DNA from: Symsagittifera roscoffensis
Taxonomy: Eukaryota; Xenacoelomorpha; Acoela; Convolutidae
Direction: 5' to 3'
NCBI RefSeq assembly: GCF_963678635.1
Contig: NC_087069.1
Location: forward strand, 14,918,660 to 14,982,659
DNA length: 64,000 nucleotides
The notes under the pieces: generated by a model
The model's database searches: none
Told to the model about the DNA's origin: nothing
The model's input: the letters and a program-made list of their open reading frames with translations, nothing else
In this document: one piece after another, positions 11,001 through 20,349 of the stretch
Layout of the letters: every line of letters begins with the position of its first letter
Numbering within the stretch: the stretch's first letter is position 1
Translations under genes and position numbers: made by a program

Positions 11001-12492
11001 AAACTTTCTTAAATTAATCTCCTTAATCTGAATCAAAAAGTAATGTTATTATTCCGCAGGAATTCAGAAATTTAAATATTTTTGAAACGAAGTCAGTCAC
11101 GTTTTTGTGAACTTTACACTTTTACTGTTCGATAGCGAAGTTTGCTTTCTTTTGAGCAAAGGAAATTAACTCAAATTAAAAAACAAACGGCGAAAAAATC
11201 AAATTAAAAGCAAAGGTTGTCTATGATTTATCCGATCTATAAAAAAACTACAAACACTTTTTTTCACTTTTATCAAACTAGTGTTTGTTTTGTGTGCGTG
11301 CTGTGATGAGGATCTGAACAGAAGACTTAAACTAAGGCACATTCATTAGTCATATCTCAATAAACCTAATGGATAACCGTATAAAAACGGCTAGAAAAAC
11401 AAAAAAACTTTTTAAAAAAATCAGAACTTTGAACAAATCAAGATGGCGCTAAAAATTCGGAGCAAAAAAAAAACGGAGCAAAAAAAAACTCACATAATGA
11501 CCTGTAAAACAGACAATCACTTTGCTCTTTTACTCTTAATTACCTTGAAAATGCATTATACTTAGATAAGAAAAACGTCTCTTACTTATTCCTAAGCGTA
11601 AAAAAAATTTTCTCGACAACGATCAAAAGAACTATATGAATGTACCAAAAGTGCAAGCAAAATGGTTTTGTTGTGTTATTTTTTAGATTTAATTCAATTC
11701 AATACAAATTAGTAATTTGATAACTTAGTTTAACAGTGAATTCAAATTGTTCCGGAGACAAAATTTTCCTAACACAGCTAAGCAGATACCGATTTCGAAA
11801 AAAAAACTCTCGGCTTCCAATTGATTTGTCTCTAGAAAAACTTTACGGGCCTAAAATAGTACTAAAATGGGACCCTTTGGGTTGCTTCTTTAAAATAACA
11901 AATTAAGAACTCTTGTCATAATGATTCAAGTATTAAAAAACCAGGAGATTATCATTCTCAAAATAAAAATCAAAGAAACTAGCTTGAATAACAATTTAGC
12001 TAAGATAGATTTAAACAGAACTATTCTTCCCATCATTGAGTTTGCATACGGGTAAGCTTTTTTATGCACAAATCTAGATACTACATAGAAACGTCAAATG
12101 GGTAGATTGATATATCAGTTATTTCTCCTTTCATTCGTAATTCAAACGATAACCAGGAAAATAAAAAAATACATTGTCAAGAAAATTACAACTAGCCTTT
12201 ATTTTTTTTTTTGATTTAATATAACTCGCTAGGACAGATTTGAGCCTCAAATCAATGTTATTTCAACCAAGAAAACTTCCGTTTTATCAATCATAACTAG
12301 TTCCTGTTTTTTATTTTGAGGCTTGAGGTCACTTTCTCTCCCCTTGTAGCCCTCCTAAATTTCGAAGGGTATAACATATTCGACATACCATTTATTCCGA
12401 TGAGGATGGTGGTGGCTACTGCGAGGAAGAAACATGAGAACACTGTGAAGATCTGTCTCTTAGTAAGCGAATACAGCTTCATCTGCACCGAC
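2002..12492 (-). CDS. TMEM181: tmem181 orthologue, complete gene, 13 coding exons
   Basis: Multi-pass membrane protein of the TMEM181/Wntless-like (GOST, GOLD-domain seven-transmembrane) family, expected in the secretory pathway and plasma membrane; its molecular role is poorly known. The vertebrate protein is reported as a host factor for bacterial cytolethal distending toxin. Exons (high to low): 12492-12389, 10648-10481, 9986-9859, 9575-9468, 9056-8905, 6884-6844, 6758-6628, 6278-6132, 4961-4859, 4514-4463, 4164-3989, 3617-3548, 2071-2002. With the ATG at 12482 they join to 479 codons with no stop, against about 475 residues for the short human form. Landmarks are MKLYSLTKRQIF (start), LEIWFRFGFL, CLFAHSMRKFSIKDW, LLPLLLLYN, VYVLYLLFLIIRA, VRLKFLT, LNFYVYTLAFVYSPAKNA, DNPAFSMLNDESDDD and the C-terminal SDSD. 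Residues 32-170 form the luminal domain, followed by the membrane helices. An acceptor lies ten bases before the ATG, so an upstream exon exists that I did not find. Confidence 0.95.
3548..3617 (-). CDS. TMEM181: tmem181 exon 12
   Basis: Acceptor GTTCTGATTCAG, donor TACGG|GTGAGT. Encodes DNPAFSMLNDESDDDVMYG, almost identical to the acidic cytoplasmic tail of vertebrate TMEM181. Confidence 0.95.
3771..3920 (+). repeat. 50-bp tandem repeat, 3 copies
   Basis: Units at 3771, 3821 and 3871 begin CTGAAACCCTTAACGAGCTT and end in AACGCCATT. The copies are nearly identical, which suggests recent expansion. They lie in the intron between tmem181 exons 11 and 12. Confidence 0.95.
3989..4164 (-). CDS. 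TMEM181: tmem181 exon 11
   Basis: Donor ACACAG|GTAATA. Encodes RYSNAAEFLSLYSILNFYVY and AFVYSPAKNA, the last helix and its exit, the hallmark of the family. Two in-frame acceptors six bases apart (after ATCTTTTCAG, giving 4164, or after CTGCAG, giving 4158) would give 479 or 477 residues. Confidence 0.95.
4463..4514 (-). CDS. TMEM181: tmem181 exon 10 (52 bp)
   Basis: Acceptor GTTTCTGTTTCAG, donor GCATG|GTAAGA. Encodes DVRLKFLTILTFIIIIA, the start of the next-to-last helix (human DLRLKFLTALTFVVLVI). Confidence 0.93.
4859..4961 (-). CDS. TMEM181: tmem181 exon 9
   Basis: Acceptor CCTTTTTAG, donor TTTG|GTTAGT. Encodes RIVFFVALGVYVLYLLFLII, a membrane helix closely matching human VFFMVVAAVYILYLLFLIV, then TELTSLPYF. 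Confidence 0.94.
5085..5475. mobile_element. possible hAT-type non-autonomous element remnant
   Basis: Read on the minus strand, the right edge is CACCAGCGGATTTAGGGGGG, which resembles the CAG-GCGGATcc-AGGGGG termini of many hAT elements. A related but shorter motif (CAGGCGCGGATCTAAG) is at 4707-4722, but tmem181 exon 9 lies between the two, so they are unlikely to be one element. No target duplication was found. Confidence 0.35.
5656..6074 (+). mobile_element. ~420-bp inverted-repeat element (family A), copy in tmem181 intron 8
   Basis: Begins near GTTGGAAGAGAGTGAATGAA and ends CTGAACTACGTTCATCGACTTTTAA; the two ends are diverged inverted repeats of each other. Internal blocks CAATAGGTAAA, TTATTTCGCTG and GCTGTTCGATAGTGGAGTTTG recur in all other copies. 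No ORF; non-autonomous, MITE-like. Confidence 0.75.
6132..6278 (-). CDS. TMEM181: tmem181 exon 8
   Basis: Acceptor ATGTTTAG, donor ACACG|GTTAGC, phase 0 at both ends. Encodes ERGVCLFYIPKITLVGSIWM and the lumenal loop DPTYSTDYDFKNY, matching CLTFYLPKFFIVGLLW in human. Confidence 0.94.
6628..6758 (-). CDS. TMEM181: tmem181 exon 7, followed by a GC-AG intron
   Basis: Acceptor GATTTTTTCAG. Encodes LTFLVSSWVPNLFDALFQ and LLMFWVCTYHGLRTQ. The reading frame and family alignment end at CAG|GCATGA, so the donor is GC. No GT donor fits the protein. Confidence 0.92.
6844..6884 (-). CDS. TMEM181: tmem181 exon 6 (41-bp micro-exon)
   Basis: Acceptor GTTTTTCAG, donor ACA|GTGAGT. Encodes WIVILLPLLLLYN, a family signature (WMSVLLPLLLLYN in human). 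Confidence 0.94.
7045..7392 (+). repeat. 76-bp tandem repeat, 4.6 copies
   Basis: Units start at 7045, 7121, 7197, 7273 and 7349, exactly 76 bases apart, each beginning ATAACAGTTC and containing ACACATGTATAC. They differ at a few positions. The array lies in the intron between tmem181 exons 5 and 6 and runs straight into the AAAT-rich array. Confidence 0.92.
7393..8560 (+). repeat. (AAAT)n-rich array organised in ~300-bp higher-order units
   Basis: Degenerate AAAT/AAATAAAT microsatellite. A longer unit recurs at about 7501, 7799 and 8104, with a partial fourth from ~8390; it carries TATCAACAAATAAACAAAAC and, ~170 bases on, ACCAAACAAACAGACCCATA. Long minus-strand ORFs here (poly F/I/L/Y) are by-products of AAAT and not genes. 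Intron of tmem181. Confidence 0.9.
8905..9056 (-). CDS. TMEM181: tmem181 exon 5
   Basis: Acceptor TCTTCGTCCAG, donor CAGAA|GTGAGT. Encodes FTWQTFNPNFTQLEIWFRF, a membrane helix and the loop FAHSMRKFSIKDWTIEQ. This is the most conserved part of the family and gives the firmest identification. Confidence 0.95.
9468..9575 (-). CDS. TMEM181: tmem181 exon 4
   Basis: Acceptor ATGTGTTTTAG, donor GAGAG|GTAGAA. Exactly 36 codons, beginning TCSEFLVMHLGHLQY and continuing YTVIVQF, matching the CAEIIVAHLGYLNYTQYTVIV region. An in-frame acceptor at 9567 was dismissed because phase 0 requires 9575. Confidence 0.9.
9859..9986 (-). CDS. TMEM181: tmem181 exon 3
   Basis: Acceptor TTGTTTTCAG, donor GGGAT|GTACGT, ends in phase 0. 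Encodes the luminal stretch with FGMNVKILG and NERTRLLQC, aligning with FPMTVKVDG and NRTRTLTC of the human protein. Confidence 0.93.
10481..10648 (-). CDS. TMEM181: tmem181 exon 2
   Basis: Acceptor TTTGGCCGCAG, donor GCAT|GTGAGT. Encodes the start of the luminal domain, with SSFNQQLYLWCQIL matching the STYNQQLWLTC segment of vertebrate TMEM181. The first ~35 residues are diverged. Confidence 0.93.
10920..11230 (+). repeat. diverged fragment of the ~420-bp family A element
   Basis: Contains TTTTACTGTTCGATAGCGAAGTTTGC.TTCTTTTGAGCAAAGGAAATTAACT in the usual order, but neither inverted end is clear. The rest of this tmem181 intron (10649-12388) shows nothing else. Confidence 0.55.
12389..12492 (-). 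CDS. TMEM181: tmem181 exon 1 of the coding set
   Basis: Acceptor TTGTTTTGTTGTAG, donor G|GTATGT, ends in phase 1. The ATG is at 12482-12480 and encodes MKLYSLTKRQIF followed by the first membrane helix (about residues 11-30). The acceptor shows that at least one further 5' exon, coding or not, lies upstream. Confidence 0.92.
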
Positions 12493-13751
12493 CTACAACA
12501 AAACAATTGTCAAGTAACCCTCAGAAAAGCAATCAGTTTTTACCTCAGAAAAGCAATCAGTTATGCTGAAAAGTTTTCGATATATTTATGTTTCAAACTT
12601 ATTCTACGATTTTTTGAACTATGATTTTTGAACTACGATTTTTTGAACTAGGAACTGAGACAGCTGAAAAAACTTTAGCGGCGATGAAGGCACTTTCTTT
12701 TGAATAAATTACCCTAAATCATCAAGGTTCACGGAAAAGAAAAATTATTGGAAGCAAAATAAAAGCCCTTCACTCTAGGGCAAACATCTGATATACTACA
12801 CATCCAAAATAAGGTAATAATTAGATATGACCAAAGAAATTCATGCACAATACATAATTCAATTAGCCGATTCTGATTTAGCCGACCCTTGGTCTAAGGT
12901 CGCTGATGGTCGCTCTACGCGCGCGACACCTCTTTACGGCGATAGCATATTTCATATGAGTGCTATTAAGTGTTGGCAAGCTCGCAACACGTTGACGCAA
13001 CTGCCGCGGTCACAATTACTTCAGCCAATACATCTTGCCTCTTTTAAGCAAACAGTAGAAATCGGATCTTTGCCCTACTTTGTGAAAGAAGTCAGATGTT
13101 TGCCCTAGTAAAGCAGTTTTTCGGATGTTCGCAACACTTTTAGGTTTTTCGGATGTTTGACATATCGAATGTCTGCACAGTACCCGAAATTTAACGAGCT
13201 TGATTAACATTTAATGAAGAAAGTGTTAGACTCACGAGTCAATGTCATCGATGCTTCTGAATTTGGGACCACCAAACATGTTTAAGACAGCGAAATCTAG
13301 CTCACGAAACAAAGCTGAACACGGGCGAAATCCGATGTTTCAGCAGCTAAGTGGCGTGTAAAGTAAAATATAATCAACCATAGAATCTGAAATAATACAA
13401 TAAAGGTAGCATGATTTCGATTCAGAAGGCAAGGCTAAAAATAACAACTTGTATTGTACAGAAGTCAAGAATATACCAAAGACGCAAAGGATACAGAAAA
13501 AAGTTTAGGTAGAATAATTTAATTTGTCGATTATGGTTTTTCTACAAAACAGTAACACCCGGCATGAAATGAGCACCTGGGGGAAATTTGTGTAATAAAT
13601 ATCATTGAAAATAAATTAGGAAACTGGCATGAATGGATACGAAAAAAGTTAACTGCACAGTGCAAATGAAATAATGCAAACTTTTCATTTGAACGAACTC
13701 ATAAACATTCAATAAATCGAACTCGTTTTTTCAAGGACGACACTCGTTTTT
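12493..13751. other. intergenic stretch, no feature resolved
   Basis: Lies between the tmem181 exon-1 acceptor and the stop codon of the next gene. It must hold the tmem181 promoter and a 5' exon unless these lie further up, but no exon could be singled out. The 93-codon plus ORF at 12827-13108 has no homology I recognise and no splice context. Confidence 0.4.
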
Positions 13752-14274
13752 TCACCAATCGAGGAGAAACTCGAAACTTGTGGCACCTCCCACTTTCTGT
13801 TCACCCAGCTCTTCTGAAATCGTCAATTGAGGAGCAATAGTTTCATTATTACCAGACGATACTTTACTAACTTGTTCATCAGTAACACTATTACTACTAG
13901 TGCATGTTCCAGTTTCTTCTGCGATAGTAACGTCGTTAGATTGCACCATTGGAATTTCAGGCTTCTCGATATTTGCTGATTCTGCTAATTTTACAATCGG
14001 ATGAAAGCTAGTTGCTCCAGTTGAATCATGATCAGTTTCAATGTCACTTGTAAGTGTCAAAGCCGAATCACACTTAGCCGACCCTTTGTTATTCAGCCTA
14101 ATCGGAGACCTTTCGTTGCTTTCGTTAAGCATGCTCGTTTTGTCTTTGAGTTGTTTACCCGATAGAAGTGGCTTCTGTGACTTAAAAGATGCCGAGGAAT
14201 TAGTCGAGATGCTGCTTGACGCTTCTATTGATGCTGTTTTGGACACAATGGTACTTGCAGTTGACAATCTAGCC
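13752..14274 (-). CDS. unknown gene (13.7-18.7 kb), terminal exon
   Basis: Acceptor GCCTCCTTTTTAG. Open for 173 codons, Ser/Thr-rich in the first half and acidic in the second, ending FEFLLDW and TGA. Codon use and the length of the open frame support coding. No domain recognised. Confidence 0.75.
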
Positions 14275-17200
14275 CTAAAAAGGAGGCGTTACTTCAGTTG
14301 GTTTGGCTTAGAGATTTTTCAGTTAGTTCAGCTAGTCTTGAGTTTCAATTTCGAAACCTTTGATTCCTTTTTAATAGTGCGTCAAAATGGGTTTCCGAGA
14401 TGATTTTACAAGTGTTTATGGCAAAAAAAGTGATATTTTTTTTACCAAAACATGAACGTTCCAAAATTTCTACAAAAGTAATTTCTACAACCAAATAATT
14501 AACCGACAAAAAAACTTTAACCAGCAAATAATTAATTACATAAGTAAACTGTGTCATTAGGCGTCGGAGCAAATCCCGCTCGAGCAATTTAATTTTTTTT
14601 TTCAATTTTAATTGCTCGATTTGAATTAATCTTTCTCATTTAAATTGAGTGGACTCATAATTTTACATGTAAATAAATTGATTTTAAATAGTTTAAATTT
14701 AAATCGACATCGCTGCTAATAAATAATGATGTTAACCTCAACATCGGAGACGTTTTTCCACCATTGCCCCCCGCTGTTGTCATCTGTTGTGGCGCCACAC
14801 TCAAACTATTGGGATGTCTGCTCAGAGCAGGAGAAGAGGAAGTGGAGTTGGAGTGGTTCAGACTAGTGTGGGAGTGGGCAGAGGAAGGAGACACTAAGTG
14901 GATGTTCAGTCTGCTCTGGGCTCTCAGGGCTGGTCTGCTCACCCGTTTCTTCACATCTTCCCCTAATGAAAACACTTCTACTAAATGTTTATTTCCCATT
15001 CTTCCCCATATAAGATTATTATTTATTAAACGCTATACTTTTATTATCCATTTATAATATTTGATGAAGTCAAGTAAATTTGTCAAGTACTGGCATCGAA
15101 AAGAACGACCAAAAAACCGGAATAATTTTTTTTGAATAAATGCTGTGGGGATTTCCATTTTTATTTTACATAACTTCCTTGTATTACATTAAGTTGCCAG
15201 ATTTACTTACTAAAGTTTTCCAAGAATTATAACAGAAAAATCTCAACAAATGAGTTTTCAATTTCTCCGATAAAGTAAATCTACTTCTCGCATTTTCCGT
15301 GGAAGCGCATTTCAAATTTTGGCGCCATAAAAACTGAAGGCTCTTCTTCCGACAAGTATAAACTAAAATTTTAAATCTAGAATCTAACGATGATTTGTTA
15401 TATCAAATATCACATCAAGCCACACCAATAAGCCCACTCACATACATACACTGCAATTTATCCCAAAAAGTCTGTTTCTAAGATACAATAACCCAAAAGC
15501 ACGTTTTGTTTTCTATAAACGAATTCACACTAAATTCCAAGTCTGAAAACAAGAACACTGATCACACATTTAGTTAACATACGGACACAAACATCGACAC
15601 TAGACTGGGTAAATATCAGTTTAGTTGAATAAGTGTTACCATTATCTGCACGGACTGCATGCAGACTTTTCATTGTTGGTTAGAAGGAGGAGACGGGGTT
15701 GCTTTGAGGGGTGCTGAAAAGTTAGACATGGTTATGACAAGACTTAAGACGACGCAGTACAATTATCAGGACAACAACAGCACTACACTTCACAGATAGA
15801 ACACCAACATGAATTAAGTTTTCAAAACCATTTAACAAACTAAGTAAAATGAACATAGTAAAGCGGGACCTTAGGTCAACTAAGAGTACTGCAACAGAAA
15901 AAAGAGCTCCAAAATTATTGCCATAAGTAACTCGACAAAATAACATACAATTTGAAACAAGATCTTATGATACATAAACATATTCAATTAAAAAAACGCA
16001 GTAGAGTAGTAATACGTACAAGCGACAGGGTCCTGCTTTCGATTCCTGGCCTCCTCGATAACTCTTTTTTTCATATCCGATAACTTCACAACCCTCTCTT
16101 CGTCCCCCTCATTTTTCGACTCTTTCACTTCCCCATTGTTTCCACTCCCTTCTGATTGTTTATTAGTTAATGTGTTGGAAGGCGCGGGCGACTTGTCTTT
16201 TTCGCATGTGAAGCTGAAGAAGGAGAACCCGTTTTGTGGGAAGAAAGAGAAAGGCGAGGAGAATTCGTCGACGAACTGAACCTGAAATACAAAAAAAAAA
16301 TGCAAAAACGAACTAAAACTCACGATGCATGCGTTAATCAAAGCTTACTTAACTACTTATTTTACAAACATTTACATAACAGCAAAATAGAAATTCTAGA
16401 AATTTAAGCTTCATAGATATTTAGGCTTCCTAGAAATTTAAGCCCACATGCTCGATTAGCAAACGATACAAAAATTTAAAATATTAAGTCGCTGTTGAAC
16501 GAATGGCCTTCTAACTGTCTCTCACAACACAACTTAACTATGAATATTCGTAAATTGCTTTTTTTGCTGCATTGTTTAATTTTTCATATCACTTTTCGTC
16601 GTGAAATTATGTTCCATTTGCCGGAAGAGGCCCTGCTTGGTTGAAAAATGCCAGCACCAACCAAAAAATAGATAACTCAAATTGAACTATCAGAAGATTT
16701 ATATCAGATTTGTAATTTAGCTTTGCAGCAAACTTATCTCAATCATACTAATGAAAAGAGTTTCTGTAAAAAACTCTCACCATTTTGTTTTGTTGCTCCT
16801 GTTCGTGGCTGGATGCGATGCTCTCCAGGTTGGTGACACTGGAGGCTACTGAGGTCACTCCACTCATTCCACTCACTCGGTTTTGCTGTTGATCATTCGC
16901 GCCACGCCTCTTCCTCTGAATAAGTCTGAACAAACCAAGACACATGGAAAAAGTCGACCAGCTCAAGAATATCGCAAACAAAATTGGTTCACTTTTTTGA
17001 GCATTTTTCAACATTCAAATTTCGAAAAAAAATATTCATGAAGTTTAAACTCTTTAAACTTCAAATACTTTTTATTGTTGGCACTTGAAGAATGCTGGGT
17101 CATTAGATACCCTTTTTATTTCGCTGGATATCTAATATTTAAGTATATTTTCGGAGCTGAAAGCCATTCACGTTTATTAGCGATATTCGAAATTTTGTTA

Positions 17201-18722
17201 TTACAGAGCGAAATTTTCGAACTAATTTTTGTTTAAGTAAAGAATTATGATTGAATTTAGCCTGAAGAAAAAAGTGCAAATGCGAAAAAAAATTTGAGCA
17301 TGATTTTTCCTGAAGTACTTTTTCCTGAAAAAAAAACGAGCAAAAAAGAACGTCGTAATAAATGATAAATCATTTCGTTCAAAATTGCTAAACAGCTAAA
17401 AGCTTGGATAGCTTGTTGGCACGCATGAGACTATTCAGATAAGAGTAACAAAAAACAGCCAACCGTCAGTTCGAAAACATTTTGAATCTTTGCTCTAGTT
17501 TCAATCTATCGAGTTTCACTTTACATCTCGTTGATATTCAAGAAACTTATCTTTCTAATTTAAAAAAACTAACTCAAAATTGAGATGAATGGACTTTAAG
17601 ACGATTCTTTAATTCCGCTAGAAGAGCCGATAAACGAAACCGTCTTTGAAATTAAGATCAATTCCCCTCTCGTCCCACCAATTGCACTTTCTTTAAATGA
17701 AAAATACAATCTGCCAGTCATTTAATAAATTAACCCACAGCAAGAGAAAACTGGGTCAAAGATATTTCTCTTATTCCGCTGAAAATTCACATAATGAGGT
17801 CTTAAATGAAATTCACGTCTTTTCTAGCTATTTAAACTTTTATAACTGCAGAGCGTAATTTGGCTTCTTTATTGTAAATGAATTTGAGTCATTGAGCGAG
17901 AAGAAAATTAAAACATTTCCTGAAAAAAATCAACACAGCTAATACAGGATCTTCACTGCGTTCATTGACACTTAATTCGTGATGTCATAAGAAAACACAA
18001 GCGTTTGCTTGTGTACTGAATCAAACTCATACCGCCATTAAAAAAATGTGCAACGTGCTTAACTATATCACATCTTCAGGAAAGCAAAAATAAACACCTA
18101 AATAAGTGAAAACTCAATTCGAAAACGTTCGAAACCATCGTAACCAGGAACGTAATCTTAAAATGATCCAATTTCAAAGCACCGTTTAGGAATGGCAGTT
18201 TCTGATAAAACTAACCCAATTTGAGAAAACTGGACTCCTTCACTGGATATCATTTCTTTATTAAGCTGTTGAATGCTACCAACAATTCACTTCAAAGCCA
18301 AAATTTTCGCGTCGAAATTTTTAAGCGTAATCAAAAAGAAAACAAAACAAATACAAATCATCACTACGTTAGGTAGCACTTTACAGATGGATATCAATCT
18401 TAACAACAGAGTCCATAGCGGTAATCCTTTTCAGAGTTAACTATCACTAAAAATAACCCCCCCCCCCTCAAGATTTCAAAAGTCATACTGCTTATACCTT
18501 TTAGCAGCATAGTCAGGCAGGCCGATCAGTCCACTGTCGAAAGCCACTGGATTAGGGAGGGCTGTGATTTTACAGCAAGATGTATCACCCCCGTCTATTG
18601 AATCCAGCCCCCCTTCTGTCGAAATACTGGGGCTGAGAGCTTCCATAACTTCCGTCATTTTCAAAAGAAAAGTTCCAACTTTCACTTTTCGGAGAAGCAA
18701 AAAAATGATGCCAAACTTATAC
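13752..18722 (-). CDS. unrecognised Ser/Thr/Asn-rich protein, at least five exons
   Basis: Exons 18722-18498, 16925-16781, 16281-16020, 14962-14737 and 14274-13752 join with matching phases and typical splice sites, ending in TGA at 13754-13752. From the ATG at 18658 the product is 438 residues. The upper exon begins at a good acceptor and stays open above that ATG (a hydrophobic IIFLLL then basic stretch), so translation may begin further upstream. I recognise no domain. Visible parts are a basic patch RLIQRKRRG (about residues 54-62), a charged stretch KLSDMKKRVIEEARNRKQD, a WEDVKKRV junction and a long Ser/Thr-rich C-terminal third ending FEFLLDW. It reads like a disordered cytoplasmic tail or scaffold. 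It is transcribed in the same direction as tmem181, ~1.2 kb upstream. Confidence 0.7.
14737..14962 (-). CDS. unknown gene (13.7-18.7 kb), exon
   Basis: Acceptor TTTTCATTAG, donor TTGAG|GTTAAC. Encodes EDVKKRVSRPALRAQSRLN and a Ser/His/Asn/Pro-rich stretch, then GGNGGKTSPML. 226 bases; the phase fits both neighbours. Confidence 0.75.
15640..15713 (-). CDS. candidate alternative (poison) exon
   Basis: 74 bases bounded by an acceptor (TTTTCAG) and donor (AATG|GTAACA). Joined to the upstream exon in phase it reads 14 codons (SPLKATPSPPSNQQ) and meets TGA at 15672-15670. Inclusion would truncate the protein or trigger decay of the mRNA; skipping keeps the main frame open. Confidence 0.4.
16020..16281 (-). 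CDS. unknown gene (13.7-18.7 kb), exon
   Basis: Acceptor TTGTATTTCAG, donor GCTT|GTACGT. Encodes an aromatic-rich start (FFPQNGFSFFSF) and a charged region DEERVVKLSDMKKRVIEEAR that may be helical. Ends in phase 1, compatible with the exon at 14962 and with the small exon candidate at 15713. Confidence 0.75.
16781..16925 (-). CDS. unknown gene (13.7-18.7 kb), exon
   Basis: Acceptor GGTTTGTTCAG, donor AAAATG|GTGAGA. Encodes LIQRKRRGANDQQQN, then a Ser/Val-rich segment and HEQEQQNKM. Phase fits both neighbours. An alternative acceptor 12 bases inside (TTATTCAG|AGG) would change the phase. Confidence 0.7.
17560..17985 (+). repeat. diverged family A inverted-repeat element
   Basis: Carries the internal order AAAACTGGGTCAA, TTATTCCGCTGAAAAT, then AACACAGC..ATACAGGATCTTCACTGCGTTCATTGACACTTAAT, the right-hand terminus. 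The left end is not clear. Intron of the unknown gene. Confidence 0.6.
18185..18380 (+). repeat. partial family A element
   Basis: Begins GGAATGGCAGTTTCTGATAAAACTAACCCAATTTGAGAAAACTGG, the middle block of the family, and loses similarity before the right end. Confidence 0.55.
18498..18722 (-). CDS. unknown gene (13.7-18.7 kb), most upstream exon found
   Basis: Acceptor TTTGTTTTCAG, donor AAAAG|GTATAA. The first ATG is at 18658-18656 (MTEVMEALSPSIS), with the frame open above it to the acceptor. The exon ends LIGLPDYAAK. The start is ambiguous because the exon is phase-consistent as an internal exon. Confidence 0.65.
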
Positions 18723-19930
18723 CTGAAAACAAACTCGAGCTAGAGGATATGTGTGTGTTCTTTTAACTTTAAAAATTGTGTTCTTCTAACTTCTGTGTTC
18801 TTTTAACTTTAAAAAAATTGATTTTTCTATGCTACTCACACCCATGTTATTACACAAAAATCTGTCACACAATCTTTAAATGCATTCGATTATATAAGAT
18901 GCACAATGAAAAAAAAAGTTAGCTGTTGCATAGCTTCAATTATGGAGTATGAGCCAGCGGCGAAAAAGGTAGAAACAGAAAAAAAAACTATGACACAGAG
19001 ACGAAGCAAATGAAATATTAAAATATGCCTTGAAAATGCAAATCAGACTATGTAATTCCAACCTAGAACCTTTTAAGTCACATGATGTAACGGAATAAAA
19101 ATTTAAAAAATTGCTCTGTACAAAAATAGAAATGTCATGACTTTCCACATCAGAAATCTCACACATTTTATCTCTGTTTTGTTATTTCAGAGCATGTTCA
19201 ACTTTCGGCTTTTGAAGGTTGCCCATGTTTCCTAGAATGACGTCAAAGTTCGCTGTACAATCAATTTTTTTCTGAAATTGCCAATCATAAATTTCTTAGA
19301 AGACCTAAGAACGCTAAGATGATATTTTTACTTAAAATTTGAAAGTTAGTTACAAAAAAATATATACAATTTTTGGTATCTGAGGTTGATGCCATTTTTC
19401 CAATTGCCTCTTGGATTATTTTTGCGTGCGATCAGCGAAAGTCATTAAATCGGAAGATGTTATCTAATCGAAAAAACTTCAGGTTAATAACTTGTTTACA
19501 ATAATCATGTAAAATACCATTACTGCTATTGTCAATTAGTAGTTAAAGATCATGATGTGTTTCAGATTTATGTAACGAGTTTTGTACTGTGGATGCGCGG
19601 TCAGGCTTCTATCTTCAACTCAGGGATGCGCTTCGTGATGTTGACTACATTCTCTAGAGTCTGAGCTTATCTTATCGTTAACAAAACTGAGTAATATTAG
19701 TGATTCATTTAGTCTTGTCTTTTCCGAGCTTGTTACTTTCTCTCGCTCCCTCAGTCATACTGTTTTTCTTCGCTTTTTTGTTTTCATTAGGAAAATATAA
19801 TTTGACACTTTGCAATTCATCTAATTGGCATTGAAATGTAATCTATTTGACATCTAATTTATTTCCATTAAATTGGATGTGTAGCACTGTTGATTCTTCC
19901 CTGGCGGCTATTCATAAGGGGAAATAAGGG
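18723..19930. other. no gene resolved between the unknown gene and the transposon complex
   Basis: AT-rich and without a convincing exon. It may hold the 5' end and promoter of the gene at 13.7-18.7 kb. The left limit of the transposon complex is set at ~19931, where similarity to the other arms begins. Confidence 0.4.
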
Positions 19931-20043
19931 GAAACGGATCTCCGTGATTTTGTCGGATCCTACGTTGCACCTTCCTTCTCTCAGAGCTGCCGGACGTAAC
20001 TTAACTTCCTTACTATGAATCAAAAACCGATGATGGAGTAAAT

Positions 20044-20349
20044 ATGTTGCGCGAAGCCAAAGCGAAACTGATTGACAACCCGCACCTGACCAAGATCGAT
20101 CCATTGAATGATATCGCAAGACCAATCACGCACAACATGAAACTACTCAAACAGAGCCTTTTAGATATATTGGAAGAATATATACCACTGCGACGATCAC
20201 TGATTCTGACAGTGATCGTGTTCTTTGGAAATTTACTACTGCACGCACTGGTGATGTACTTATACCACCGCTTCGCGATTTTCCGAAAACTAACACTAAA
20301 GTTTCTGAAGTCACAGGAGCGAAAGATACAACTCAAACCAGTCCTGTGA
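20044..20349 (+). CDS. 101-codon ORF with one predicted membrane helix (element U tail)
   Basis: Begins MLREAKAKLIDN, continues NPHLTKIDPLNDIARP, has a helix-forming segment LLKQSLLDILEEYI, then a ~23-residue hydrophobic span (SLILTVIVFFGNLLLHALVM) and a basic tail (FLKSQERKIQLKPVL) before the stop. It sits just before the U start, where a retroviral-type element would carry the C-terminus of an envelope-like protein. That is inference; I do not recognise the family. The same frame is kept, truncated, at 22320-22544 (-), 22201-22297 (+), 30841-30936 (+) and 30960-31184 (-). Confidence 0.4.
   Translation: MLREAKAKLIDNPHLTKIDPLNDIARPITHNMKLLKQSLLDILEEYIPLRRSLILTVIVFFGNLLLHALVMYLYHRFAIFRKLTLKFLKSQERKIQLKPVL

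Noticed and set aside
12827-13108. 93-codon plus-strand ORF
   Set aside because: No recognisable motif, no splice or promoter context, and length within chance for this interval.
14041-15057. Plus-strand ORFs at 14041-14403 and 14764-15057
   Set aside because: They are antisense shadows of minus-strand exons that have splice sites and matching phases.
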